From assembly GCA_002340325.1 (NCBI GenBank), contig DDLV01000101.1, positions 1 to 35,891 of the forward strand: a stretch of DNA of 35,891 nt, read 5' to 3'. The notes under the pieces were generated by a model. It saw nothing but the letters and a program-made list of their open reading frames with translations, was not told the origin of the DNA and ran no database searches. Position 1 is the first letter of the stretch. The number at the start of each line of letters is the position of its first letter. Positions 8,593 to 16,104 of this stretch are shown one piece after another. This stretch comes from Glaciecola sp. UBA2563 (GTDB lineage: Bacteria > Pseudomonadota > Gammaproteobacteria > Enterobacterales > Alteromonadaceae). A program made the translations under genes and the position numbers.

Positions 8593-9119
8593 AACCTATC
8601 GTTTTTGTTTTTTTATGTTTAATCACAATCAATGAAGTGTTAGCTGAGACGATTGACGCCTCTGCCAACAATGGTACGCTGGGGTTTGTAGGTGAACACG
8701 CTGGGATGGTATTCACAGGAACTTTCACCCGTTGGCAAGCCGAGCTAGTCCTCCCTCCCGCTGTGAATCCTAAAATATCTGCGGAATTTGAGCTTAACTC
8801 AGCAACAACAGGAGATAGCGTTTATGACTCAACGCTGCCAGAAGGGGATTGGTTTGACGTCGAAAATTTTCCTACTGCGACGTTTGAAAGTGAAAGTATT
8901 GTATTAGGAACAGATGATAAGTTCGAAGTGATAGGAAATCTGCAGCTGCGCGGAAAGTCGTTGCCAGTTGAATTCATACTGCACCGTAAAGACGGTAAGC
9001 TAACTGCAGAGTTTGATATTGACAGATTGGCATATGAAATTGGTGCAGAGTCTGATCCTGATGCTGAATGGGTCAGTCAGTACATCAATATGCGATTGAC
9101 AATCTCGACATCGACATAA
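8589..9119 (+). CDS. YceI-family periplasmic protein, second copy
   Basis: The 176-residue product has a clear signal peptide (KPIVFVFLCLITINEVLA, cleavage after residue 19 or so) and a YceI barrel: GTLGFVGEHAGMVFTGTFTR, EGDWFDVENFPTATFESESI, IGNLQLRGKSLPVEFILHRK and a final NMRLTIST. It differs strongly from the first YceI in this operon, so it is an old paralogue and not a recent duplicate. The start codon overlaps the cytochrome b561 stop (ATGA). An electron-transfer or quinone-related job together with the b561 is inferred from context only. It converges on suhB. Confidence 0.88.
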   Translation: MKPIVFVFLCLITINEVLAETIDASANNGTLGFVGEHAGMVFTGTFTRWQAELVLPPAVNPKISAEFELNSATTGDSVYDSTLPEGDWFDVENFPTATFESESIVLGTDDKFEVIGNLQLRGKSLPVEFILHRKDGKLTAEFDIDRLAYEIGAESDPDAEWVSQYINMRLTISTST

Positions 9120-9184
9120 GATTCATCCTAAATTCGGATAAAGGTAGTCATTTACAAAGGTCAACAGCCCCAAGATGTTCATGT

Positions 9185-9205
9185 AGGTAGCAACTACCTG
9201 TTTTC
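9185..9205. terminator. Candidate terminator between second yceI and suhB
   Basis: AGGTAG (9185-9190) and CTACCT (9194-9199) can pair around a three-base loop, followed by GTTTT and, further on, CTCTTTTT. It lies between two converging genes, where a terminator is expected. The stem is short, so confidence is moderate. Confidence 0.45.
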
Positions 9206-9222
9206 CCTCTTTTTACTGTGTA

Positions 9223-10020
9223 TTACTTTAATGCCTTCACCATTTTTTGGACGACCTTCGGGCTGCCTGCGACAATCCCGTTTGCACTTCCCGGTGTCTT
9301 AATTTCATCATACACAGGATCGTTGTTCCCACTATAATCGATGCACAGTCCACCTGCCTCTCTTACGAGAAGTGAGCCTGCAGCCATATCCCAGGATTTT
9401 AACCCTTTCTCAAAGTAACCGTCGTATCGACCCGCAGCCACATAGGCTAAGTCAAGCGCTGCAGATCCCATTCTTCTTATATCTTCACTTGCCAAAAAAA
9501 GCGTATTGAATTTTTCACTGGCTTCGGGGAACGCTTCTTTATTTCTAAAGGGTAATGCCGTTGCCAGAATCGATTCACTTAAGTTCTTTGGATTTGAAGT
9601 TCGAATTCTATAACCATTGAGTTGTGCACCTGCGCCTCTACTTGCCGTAAATAGTTCGCCGCGAATTGGATCAAACACAACTGCTTGATCTAATTTGCCC
9701 TTATACAAAAGCGCGATGCTTACAGCAAAGTGAGGTATGCCCCTGATAAAATTTGTTGTTCCGTCAAGCGGATCTATTACCCAAATAAAGGTTTCGTCGC
9801 CCTCGGTAAGTCCGCTTTCTTCACCAATAAAAGCATGGCTGGGATATGAATTCTGAATGGTTTCAATGATAGTTCTTTCTGCATCTCGATCGATATCCGT
9901 AACAAAGTCGCTCATGCCTTTGCTTTTCACATGTAAGTCACTTAAATTTTCATATCCTTTCGTAATAACGCGTCCTGCTGCGCGTGCGGCTCTAACGCTG
10001 ATATTAAGCATTGCATGCAT
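9223..10020 (-). CDS. suhB: SuhB, inositol-1-monophosphatase family protein / Nus factor
   Basis: The 265-residue protein is a member of the Mg-dependent, Li-inhibited phosphatase family. Metal-site motifs are visible: GEESG near residue 67, the central WVIDPLDGTTNFIRG and the C-terminal SWDMAAGSLLVREAGG. In E. coli, SuhB also joins the transcription complex that reads rRNA operons, and that role is likely more important than its phosphatase activity. The N-terminus MHAMLNISVRAARAAG aligns with E. coli SuhB from its first residue, which supports this start. It is divergent from trmJ and convergent with the yceI operon, the usual position just before trmJ-isc. Confidence 0.97.
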   Translation of the reverse strand: MHAMLNISVRAARAAGRVITKGYENLSDLHVKSKGMSDFVTDIDRDAERTIIETIQNSYPSHAFIGEESGLTEGDETFIWVIDPLDGTTNFIRGIPHFAVSIALLYKGKLDQAVVFDPIRGELFTASRGAGAQLNGYRIRTSNPKNLSESILATALPFRNKEAFPEASEKFNTLFLASEDIRRMGSAALDLAYVAAGRYDGYFEKGLKSWDMAAGSLLVREAGGLCIDYSGNNDPVYDEIKTPGSANGIVAGSPKVVQKMVKALK

Positions 10021-10087
10021 GTGTGATACCTATCAAAAATAAAGAACGAAAACCAGCTTGGAATTTGGCAGTCCAAGTTGCTGAAGT

Positions 10088-10123
10088 GGCGCGCAGTCTA
10101 ACAAACATAACCTTGTAGTGAAA
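10088..10123 (-). promoter_or_regulatory. Candidate suhB promoter
   Basis: Read on the minus strand, TAGACT (10095-10100) is followed directly by GCGCGCC (10088-10094), a GC-rich discriminator. A hexamer 17 bases upstream (TTTCAC, 10118-10123) is a poor -35 and occupies the same bases as the proposed trmJ -35 on the other strand. If both are real, the divergent promoters would compete for RNA polymerase. Support is weak. Confidence 0.35.
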
Positions 10124-10153
10124 GGAAATTTGGGACGTGATATATTACGCGCC
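10118..10153 (+). promoter_or_regulatory. Candidate trmJ promoter
   Basis: GTGAAA (10118-10123, four of six matches to TTGACA) lies 17 bases before TATATT (10141-10146), which is followed by ACGCGCC. Transcription would begin near 10153. This falls downstream of an alternative GTG start at 10137, so it supports the ATG at 10179 as the true start of trmJ. Confidence 0.5.
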
Positions 10154-10178
10154 GATTTTAACTATTGATAGATATTGG

Positions 10179-10898
10179 ATGCTGGAAAACATCAAAATCG
10201 TACTGGTGAATACTACACACCCTGGGAATATGGGTTCTGCAGCCAGAGCCATGAAAACAATGGGGCTATCTGACCTTTGTTTGGTTAGTCCGCTCTCGCC
10301 TCCAGATGGAAAGAGCACGGCACTAGCCGCGGGGGCTGCTGATGTTTTACAAAGCGCGACAATTGTTGATGATTTATCAACAGCGATAGAAGAATGCACG
10401 CTCGTTGTCGGGACATCGGCGAGAAGTAGAACGCTATCTTGGCCGATGTTAAGCGCTAGAGAATGCGGTAGAAAGCTTGTTGATACATCTCGTTGGTCCA
10501 GTGTAGCGCTCGTTTTTGGGCGCGAAGCAAACGGCTTGACTAATGAAGAACTGCAGCAATGCCATTTTCACGTATGCATCGATGCTAATCCCGAATACAG
10601 TTCGCTGAACTTAGCAGCTGCTGTACAGACACTTTGCTATGAAGTGAGAATGAGTTTTCTTGATGCTGATGCTCATGAGGCCGTTGAAGAAAGTGTTTAT
10701 CCACTATCAAAAGATCTCGAAGGTTTTTTTGAACATCTTGAAGAAACACTCTCTGCTACCGGCTTTATTAGGCCAAACCATCCGGGAATAATAATGCAGC
10801 GGTTAAGGCGACTCTTTAATCGAGCAAGACCCGAGAGACGAGAGTTAAATATATTACGAGGAATGCTGTCCTCAATAGACAAAATCAATAAAGACTAG
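10179..10898 (+). CDS. trmJ: TrmJ, tRNA (cytidine/uridine-2'-O-) methyltransferase, position 32
   Basis: TrmJ is a SPOUT (trefoil-knot) enzyme that 2'-O-methylates position 32 of several tRNAs using S-adenosylmethionine. The 239-residue product begins MLENIKIVLVNTTHPGNMGS, as in E. coli TrmJ. Visible motifs are VVGTSARSRTL, ALVFGREANGLTNEEL and NPEYSSLNLAAAVQ, the knot motifs of the family, then a C-terminal FIRPNHPG..RLRRLFNRARPE region. The reading frame runs further up to a GTG at 10137, but similarity and the promoter position favour 10179. The C-terminus stops a few residues earlier than in E. coli, and its stop codon (10896-10898) lies inside the left arm of a long perfect inverted repeat, which may have reshaped the gene end. 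Confidence 0.95.
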   Translation: MLENIKIVLVNTTHPGNMGSAARAMKTMGLSDLCLVSPLSPPDGKSTALAAGAADVLQSATIVDDLSTAIEECTLVVGTSARSRTLSWPMLSARECGRKLVDTSRWSSVALVFGREANGLTNEELQQCHFHVCIDANPEYSSLNLAAAVQTLCYEVRMSFLDADAHEAVEESVYPLSKDLEGFFEHLEETLSATGFIRPNHPGIIMQRLRRLFNRARPERRELNILRGMLSSIDKINKD

Positions 10899-10948
10899 GG
10901 CGTGTTGACCTGCGGCTCAAATAATTAACAAAGGTCAACACGCCCTAG
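10895..10948. repeat. 17-bp perfect inverted repeat containing the trmJ stop codon
   Basis: Left arm CTAGGGCGTGTTGACCT (10895-10911) and right arm AGGTCAACACGCCCTAG (10932-10948) are exact reverse complements around 20 bases. The trmJ TAG stop is part of the left arm. No T-tract follows on the plus strand (AGATAAAATAAAATCG), so it is not a standard intrinsic terminator for trmJ. A related single arm, ACAAAGGTCAACAGCCCC, occurs at 9154-9171 in another intergenic gap. It may be a dispersed palindromic repeat or the remains of a small transposable element. Confidence 0.85.
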
Positions 10949-11034
10949 AGATAAAATAAAATCGTTTTCGCGGCTAACTACCTTTAAAGTTAACAAAAAT
11001 AAACATATCTGTAGCATATTTTTTTCACCTGGTA

Positions 11035-11084
11035 ATAACCTAGTAATTTAGTCGGATAAATACTTGACAAAATTAGTCAGGTAA
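11035..11084 (+). promoter_or_regulatory. Two abutting IscR type 1 operators upstream of iscR
   Basis: I compared this region with the E. coli type 1 IscR consensus (ATASYYGACTRWWWYAGTCRRSTAT, 25 bases, written here as a motif). Bases 11060-11084 match 23 of 25 positions, and bases 11035-11059, directly adjacent, match about 20 of 25. The downstream site covers a perfect TTGACA -35 (11064-11069). In E. coli, [2Fe-2S]-IscR binds tandem type 1 sites to repress its own operon, so the same feedback loop is expected here. Confidence 0.85.
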
Positions 11085-11096
11085 TTAGACTATAGT
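11064..11096 (+). promoter_or_regulatory. isc operon promoter
   Basis: TTGACA at 11064-11069 is a perfect -35. The -10 is less certain. TAGACT (11086-11091, spacer 16) is the best placed, GACTAT (11088-11093) gives a spacer of 18, and the best-looking hexamer TATAGT (11091-11096) is too far at 21. The -35 lies inside the downstream IscR operator, which fits repression by blocking polymerase. Confidence 0.65.
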
Positions 11097-11122
11097 CCGA
11101 GATTACAAAGGTACGTTTGACC

Positions 11123-11602
11123 ATGAAGTTAACTTCCAAAGGCAGGTACGCGGTGACTGCGTTACTCGACGTTGCGATAAATTCACACGCTGGACCTGTG
11201 CCACTTGCTGATATATCAGAAAGGCAAGATATTTCTCTATCGTATCTCGAACAGCTGTTTGCAAAGCTTAGAAAAAAGCAGCTTGTAAGCAGCGTCAGAG
11301 GCCCTGGGGGCGGATATTTGCTCGGAAGACGCCCAGATGAAATCGCTATCGGTGAGGTCATTTGTGCGGTGAACGAATCCATTGATGCAACTCGATGCAA
11401 CGGAAATTCTGACTGCCAAGGTGGAGAAAGGTGCTTGACGCACAGTCTTTGGCAGGATTTAAGCGACCGAATTGCGTCTTTCTTGAACGACATCACTCTG
11501 GGCGAACTGATGGCGAAGAATGAAGTTAGAAACGTGGCGTCCAGGCAGACAAAAATACCTGGCGGCGTGATTGAAAATATAAACATAAATATGCAGCTTT
11601 AA
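11123..11602 (+). CDS. iscR: IscR, [2Fe-2S]-sensing Rrf2-family regulator of Fe-S assembly
   Basis: The 159-residue regulator begins MKLTSKGRYAVTALLDVA and has the Rrf2 winged-helix domain over residues 1-85, including ISLSYLEQLFAKLR and SSVRGPGGGYLLG, the DNA-recognition segment. Cluster ligands Cys92, Cys98, Cys104 and His107 fall at the same numbers as in E. coli IscR. The loaded form represses the isc operon; the apo form acts on other targets. I took the ATG at 11123 and not an in-frame TTG two codons earlier, because it matches the family start. It is the first gene of iscRSUA-hscBA-fdx, under tandem type 1 operators. Confidence 0.98.
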   Translation: MKLTSKGRYAVTALLDVAINSHAGPVPLADISERQDISLSYLEQLFAKLRKKQLVSSVRGPGGGYLLGRRPDEIAIGEVICAVNESIDATRCNGNSDCQGGERCLTHSLWQDLSDRIASFLNDITLGELMAKNEVRNVASRQTKIPGGVIENININMQL

Positions 11603-11614
11603 GCGGAGTAAACA

Positions 11615-12838
11615 ATGAGTTCTGTGAAATTACCGATCTATTTAGACTATGCGTCGACGACGCCTGTAGATCCGAGAGTTGTAGATAAAATGACGGAGTG
11701 CCTTGCGCTCGAGGGAAACTTTGGAAACCCCGCTTCTCGTTCTCATAAATTTGGGTGGCAGGCTGAAGAAGCGGTGGATATCGCGCGAAATCAAATTGCT
11801 GAATTGGTCAATGCCGATCCTCGAGAAATCGTTTTTACATCAGGGGCGACAGAGTCAAATAATCTTGCGATTAAAGGCGCAGCGCATTTTTATCAGAAAC
11901 GCGGCAAGCACGTTATTACGCTAAAGACTGAACACAAAGCGGTGCTTGACGCTACGCGTCAACTCGAAAGGGAAGGGTTTGACGTGACCTATATGCTGCC
12001 TGAGAAAAACGGGTTAGTTGATTTAGAAAAGCTCAAAGCCGAAATACGCGACGATACAGTGCTTATCAGTATCATGCATGTGAATAACGAAATAGGCGTT
12101 ATCCAAGACATTGGCGCAATTGGAGAGATTTGTCGGGAGCGTAAAATAATCTTTCATGTTGACGCTGCGCAAAGCACCGGAAAGGTACCAATCGACCTCC
12201 AATCACTTAAAGTGGATCTAATGTCGTTTTCTGCCCATAAGACTTACGGTCCTAAAGGTATAGGAGCGCTTTTCGTTAGAAGAAAACCCCGCATCAGAAT
12301 AGAAGCACAGATGCACGGTGGTGGTCATGAACGTGGCATGCGCTCGGGTACTCTGGCGACGCATCAAATCGTGGGTATGGGTGAAGCATTCAGAATCGCC
12401 AAGGAAGATATGGCGAATGACAACGAACGCATCAAGATGCTCCGAGACAAGCTATGGAATGGCATCAAAGACATAGAGGAAGTGTACCTCAACGGTGACC
12501 TTGAACGACGCGTAGCAGGCGCGCTCAACGTAAGTTTTAATTATGTAGAAGGTGAAAGCCTAATCATGGCCCTTAAGGATATGGCGGTATCATCCGGTTC
12601 AGCTTGCACATCGGCAAGCTTAGAACCTTCCTATGTCCTCAGAGCGCTCGGTATGAATGACGAATTAGCACACAGTTCGATCCGCTTCAGCGTTGGTCGC
12701 TTTACAACAGAGGCAGAAGTTGATCACGTTATTAAAGTCGTCCGAGACGCAATAGTGAAATTAAGAGAGATGTCCCCATTATGGGATATGTTCAAAGACG
12801 GTGTAGATTTAGAATCTGTTGAGTGGGTACATCACTAA
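11615..12838 (+). CDS. iscS: IscS, cysteine desulfurase
   Basis: IscS is a pyridoxal-phosphate enzyme that takes sulfur from cysteine and passes it to IscU for cluster building, and also to tRNA thiolation pathways. The 407 residues align without obvious gaps to the 404 of E. coli with a three-residue N-terminal extension. The PLP lysine is in SFSAHKTYGPKG (about residue 209). The mobile catalytic cysteine is in SSGSACTSASLEPSYV (about 331). The C-terminal ESVEWVHH matches the segment that contacts IscU. GGAG sits seven bases before the ATG, and the gene starts 12 bases after iscR. Confidence 0.98.
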   Translation: MSSVKLPIYLDYASTTPVDPRVVDKMTECLALEGNFGNPASRSHKFGWQAEEAVDIARNQIAELVNADPREIVFTSGATESNNLAIKGAAHFYQKRGKHVITLKTEHKAVLDATRQLEREGFDVTYMLPEKNGLVDLEKLKAEIRDDTVLISIMHVNNEIGVIQDIGAIGEICRERKIIFHVDAAQSTGKVPIDLQSLKVDLMSFSAHKTYGPKGIGALFVRRKPRIRIEAQMHGGGHERGMRSGTLATHQIVGMGEAFRIAKEDMANDNERIKMLRDKLWNGIKDIEEVYLNGDLERRVAGALNVSFNYVEGESLIMALKDMAVSSGSACTSASLEPSYVLRALGMNDELAHSSIRFSVGRFTTEAEVDHVIKVVRDAIVKLREMSPLWDMFKDGVDLESVEWVHH

Positions 12839-12876
12839 AAACAGGTGCCACCAATTTTTTATTGGAGTTAAATATT

Positions 12877-13257
12877 ATGGCTTACAGCAACAAAGTTATT
12901 GATCATTACGAAAACCCGCGAAATGTCGGTGCATTTGAAAAAGATGATCCAACTGTGGCAACGGGTATGGTTGGAGCACCAGCGTGTGGAGATGTAATGC
13001 GTCTTCAATTGAAGATTAATGACGATGGTGTTATTGAAGATGCTAAGTTTAAAACATACGGTTGCGGATCTGCGATTGCATCTAGCTCGCTTGTCACCGA
13101 ATGGGTAAAGGGCAAGTCAATTGACGAAGCAGCAGAAATTAAAAATACAGACATTGCGCAAGAGTTAGCACTTCCACCAGTGAAAATTCATTGTTCCATA
13201 CTTGCCGAGGATGCGATCAAAGCGGCGGTGGCTGATTACAAAGAAAAGAAAGCTTAA
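12877..13257 (+). CDS. iscU: IscU, Fe-S cluster assembly scaffold
   Basis: IscU is the platform on which [2Fe-2S] clusters are assembled from IscS-derived sulfur before HscA/HscB-assisted release. The 126-residue product has cluster ligands Cys37, Cys63 and Cys106 plus Asp39 at the standard positions. The HscA recognition motif LPPVK is at 99-103. The true start is the ATG at 12877, preceded by TTGGAG. The same frame is open from 12823, but the extra 18 residues match nothing in the family and overlap the end of iscS. A hairpin lies in the gap before iscA. Confidence 0.98.
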   Translation: MAYSNKVIDHYENPRNVGAFEKDDPTVATGMVGAPACGDVMRLQLKINDDGVIEDAKFKTYGCGSAIASSSLVTEWVKGKSIDEAAEIKNTDIAQELALPPVKIHCSILAEDAIKAAVADYKEKKA

Positions 13258-13277
13258 GAAAGAATAAGCAGTACCTA

Positions 13278-13318
13278 TTGCACTGGCATTTATATGTAGA
13301 ACTATCATACCAGTGCAA
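13278..13318 (+). other. Intercistronic hairpin between iscU and iscA
   Basis: TTGCACTGG (13278-13286) and CCAGTGCAA (13310-13318) are perfect reverse complements with a 23-base AT-rich loop, in the 84-base gap between iscU and iscA. No T-run follows. It could adjust transcript stability or relative output of the scaffold versus downstream genes. No function is proven by sequence. Confidence 0.5.
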
Positions 13319-13341
13319 ATACATAAAAGTGGAGTTATAAA

Positions 13342-13665
13342 TTGGCAGTTACAATCACACAAGCAGCAGCTGACAGAGCGATTTCTTTTTTGCAAAATCG
13401 AGGCAGTGGTGTTGGGATTCGCCTTGGCGTGAAAACTACTGGGTGCTCCGGCCTTGCGTATGTTCTAGAGTTCGTCGATGAGCTTAATGCAGAGGATGAG
13501 GTTTTCGAGGATAAGGGCGTCAAAGTGATTGTCGATGGAAAAAGTCTGGCCTATCTGAACGGTACCGAACTCGATTTCGCGAAAGAAGGACTTAACGAAG
13601 GATTCAAATTTAATAATCCAAACGTAAATGGTGAATGCGGCTGTGGAGAGAGCTTCACCGTATAA
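13342..13665 (+). CDS. iscA: IscA, A-type Fe-S carrier protein
   Basis: IscA receives and delivers iron-sulfur clusters to target proteins. The 107-residue product has the three conserved ligands Cys35 (TTGCSGLAY), Cys99 and Cys101 (GECGCGESF) at canonical numbers. The start is a TTG at 13342, chosen because GTGGAG precedes it by seven bases and the product AVTITQAAADRAISFL matches the usual N-terminus. No ATG or GTG in frame fits. It lies fourth in the isc operon. Confidence 0.97.
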   Translation: MAVTITQAAADRAISFLQNRGSGVGIRLGVKTTGCSGLAYVLEFVDELNAEDEVFEDKGVKVIVDGKSLAYLNGTELDFAKEGLNEGFKFNNPNVNGECGCGESFTV

Positions 13666-13697
13666 TTTACCGCATACGACGCGCTATATTGTATCTA

Positions 13698-14204
13698 ATG
13701 AATTATTTTGAACTGTTTCAACTTGAATCCGTCTTCGACATCGATACCGAAACACTTAAATCCAATTATCAAAAACTCCAGAGACTGACGCATCCAGATA
13801 AGTTTGCAAACGCGAGTGATGCGCAAAAACGCATAGTGATGCAGAAAAATGCACAAATAAATGACGCCTTTCACGTACTGTCGTCACCGATTCTTAGAGC
13901 CGAACATCTGCTGACTTTACGCAATTTTCAGCTCGCCGATGCCAATGCATCAATGAGTGATAACGAATTTTTGATGACGCAGATGGAGCTTCGCGAATCG
14001 ATGGCGGTTGCAGACGGTCGCCATGACCTCGAGCAGATACTCAACTCCATTAAAGATGAACAATCGGCTATTGTTAAGACAATTTCGGAAAACTTAGTGC
14101 AAGAACAAGACGCTGGCAATCAACGCGCAGCATTGGCTTTGACGAAACTAAAATTTTTCACCAAGATTAGAACCGAAGTCGAAGAGAAACTTCTACACAC
14201 TTAA
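13698..14204 (+). CDS. hscB: HscB, J-domain co-chaperone for Fe-S assembly
   Basis: HscB brings IscU to the Hsp70-type chaperone HscA and stimulates its ATPase. The 168-residue product has an N-terminal J domain (MNYFELFQLE) with the HPD motif at 32-34, followed by the three-helix IscU-binding part (FLMTQMELRESM). The ATG at 13698 is favoured by family length. The frame is open for 21 codons further upstream into iscA, which would add an unrelated tail. No clear Shine-Dalgarno sequence precedes this ATG, so translation may depend on ribosomes finishing iscA, 32 bases away. Confidence 0.95.
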   Translation: MNYFELFQLESVFDIDTETLKSNYQKLQRLTHPDKFANASDAQKRIVMQKNAQINDAFHVLSSPILRAEHLLTLRNFQLADANASMSDNEFLMTQMELRESMAVADGRHDLEQILNSIKDEQSAIVKTISENLVQEQDAGNQRAALALTKLKFFTKIRTEVEEKLLHT

Positions 14205-14232
14205 GTCACAAATAGCAAAAAGGGAATAATGC

Positions 14233-16092
14233 ATGGCATTATTGCAAATCTCAGAACCAGGTCAAACGAGCGCACCTCATCAGAGAAAGATCGGTGTGGG
14301 TATTGATTTGGGAACAACCAATTCATTGATATCATCAGTAAGAAGTGGAGTGTGTGAAACGTTGCCAAATGCCAGTGGACAGTTTTTATTACCGTCAGTC
14401 GTTCAATACAAGAAAAATGAAACTATTGTGGGCGAAGCTGCTAAACAAAACGCATCAGATGATCCCGTCAACACCATAGTTTCGGTGAAGCGTTTTGTCG
14501 GGCGTAATGTCGATGATGTCACGGCGCAATGGCAACATTTACCCTATAAATTTGGGCATAAAACCGGGTCACCGATATTTGTGACAGAGCAAGGGCAAGT
14601 CAACCCTATTCAAGTGTCTGCCGAAATTCTAAAAACACTTAAGCAAACTGCGGTTGATACCTTAGGCGATGAGCTCACAGGTGCAGTCATCACTGTGCCA
14701 GCTTATTTTGATGACGCGCAAAGGCAGGGAACAAAAGACGCTGCTCAACTGGCTGGACTGCATGTTTTACGTCTCATCAACGAACCAACTGCAGCAGCAC
14801 TTGCCTATGGATTAGACAAACAAAAAGATGGGCTCTTCGTAGTCTTTGATCTTGGCGGCGGAACTTTTGATGTTTCGATTCTAAGACTGGCGAAAGGTGT
14901 CTTTGAGGTATTGTCTACTGCCGGTGACACGTCTCTTGGTGGTGATGATTTCGACCATGCCGTTGTGACGCATATGATTGATAAGCATAATCTTCAATCA
15001 TACGAAAAAACACATTACAGATTGATGATGGACGTTTGTAAGCAACTCAAAGAAAAACTGACCGAACGAGAAGAGACAGAAATTCCGCTGAGTATTGACG
15101 GTCGTCTTTTTGAACTTAGCCTTTCACGGTCTGAGTTTAATGTGTTAATCGAGCCAATCTTACAAAACGCATTAACCATTTGTAAACGCGCAATTCACGA
15201 TGCGAAAATTACCTTGGAAGACATTGACGATATCGTACTTGTTGGGGGCTCAACGCGCGTGCCTGCCGTCAGGCAAGCTGTTTCAACTTACTTTGGTAAG
15301 AAGCCGTTGACGGATATTGATCCAGATAAGGTGGTTTCGATCGGCGCGGGTATACAAGCGGATATTTTGGTGGGTAACAAGCCTGATGATGATATGCTGT
15401 TACTGGACGTATTGCCGTTGTCATTGGGCATCGAGACCATGGGCGGATTGGTCGAAAAAATTATTCCACGCAATACAACAATACCCGTTTCCCGAGCGCA
15501 GGAGTTTACAACCTTTAAAGACGGGCAAACAGGCATGCTGATTCACGTTACTCAAGGAGAGCGCGAATTAGTTTCTGACTGCAGGTCACTTGCGAAATTC
15601 ACCTTAACCGATATACCACCGATGGCTGCAGGTGCAGCGCATATCAGAGTCACTTTTCAAGTCGATGCCGATGGTTTACTGCATGTGAATGCGATGGAAA
15701 AATCGACAGAGAAGCAAGCAAATATCGAAGTAAAACCAAGCTATGGTTTAAGTGAAACTGAGATTCTTGAAATGCTTCAGTCTTCAATGGAGCATGCACA
15801 AGATGACATGCAGACCAGAATGTTACGAGAACAACAGGTCGAGGCAGATAGAGTACTTGAATCAATGGAAGCTGCCTTGGCAATGGATGGGGACGAACTA
15901 TTAAGTGAAAATGAGCGTATTGAAATAGAGGAAAATTTGCATAAATTAGCAGTGCTAAAAACGGAAAATGACGTAGATGCTATCAAAAGGCAAATTGAAA
16001 CTGTCGATCACATAAGTCAGGAATTTGCGAGCCGCAGAATGGATAAATCTATTAAGCTGGCGCTATCCGGACAATCGATTTCAGATATTTAA
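14233..16092 (+). CDS. hscA: HscA, Hsp70-family chaperone for Fe-S cluster transfer
   Basis: HscA uses ATP to drive release of the cluster from IscU by binding its LPPVK motif. The 619 residues match the family (about 616). The ATPase domain shows GIDLGTTNS at 23-31, NEPTAAALAYGL, FDLGGGTFDVS and VLVGGSTRVP. The substrate-binding domain follows from about residue 390 (LSLGIETMGG...), with a helical lid to the end. It starts 28 bases after hscB and ends 12 bases before the fdx ATG. Confidence 0.98.
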   Translation: MALLQISEPGQTSAPHQRKIGVGIDLGTTNSLISSVRSGVCETLPNASGQFLLPSVVQYKKNETIVGEAAKQNASDDPVNTIVSVKRFVGRNVDDVTAQWQHLPYKFGHKTGSPIFVTEQGQVNPIQVSAEILKTLKQTAVDTLGDELTGAVITVPAYFDDAQRQGTKDAAQLAGLHVLRLINEPTAAALAYGLDKQKDGLFVVFDLGGGTFDVSILRLAKGVFEVLSTAGDTSLGGDDFDHAVVTHMIDKHNLQSYEKTHYRLMMDVCKQLKEKLTEREETEIPLSIDGRLFELSLSRSEFNVLIEPILQNALTICKRAIHDAKITLEDIDDIVLVGGSTRVPAVRQAVSTYFGKKPLTDIDPDKVVSIGAGIQADILVGNKPDDDMLLLDVLPLSLGIETMGGLVEKIIPRNTTIPVSRAQEFTTFKDGQTGMLIHVTQGERELVSDCRSLAKFTLTDIPPMAAGAAHIRVTFQVDADGLLHVNAMEKSTEKQANIEVKPSYGLSETEILEMLQSSMEHAQDDMQTRMLREQQVEADRVLESMEAALAMDGDELLSENERIEIEENLHKLAVLKTENDVDAIKRQIETVDHISQEFASRRMDKSIKLALSGQSISDI

Positions 16093-16104
16093 TTGAGGAT
16101 ACTT

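Noticed and set aside
10895..10960. Inverted repeat after trmJ as an intrinsic terminator
   Set aside because: The stem is not followed by a T-run on the plus strand, the loop is large and the stem begins inside the coding sequence, so I list it as a repeat.
11077..11586. 169-codon open frame on the minus strand opposite iscR
   Set aside because: It is fully antisense to iscR, whose motifs and promoter are unmistakable, and its product resembles no known protein.
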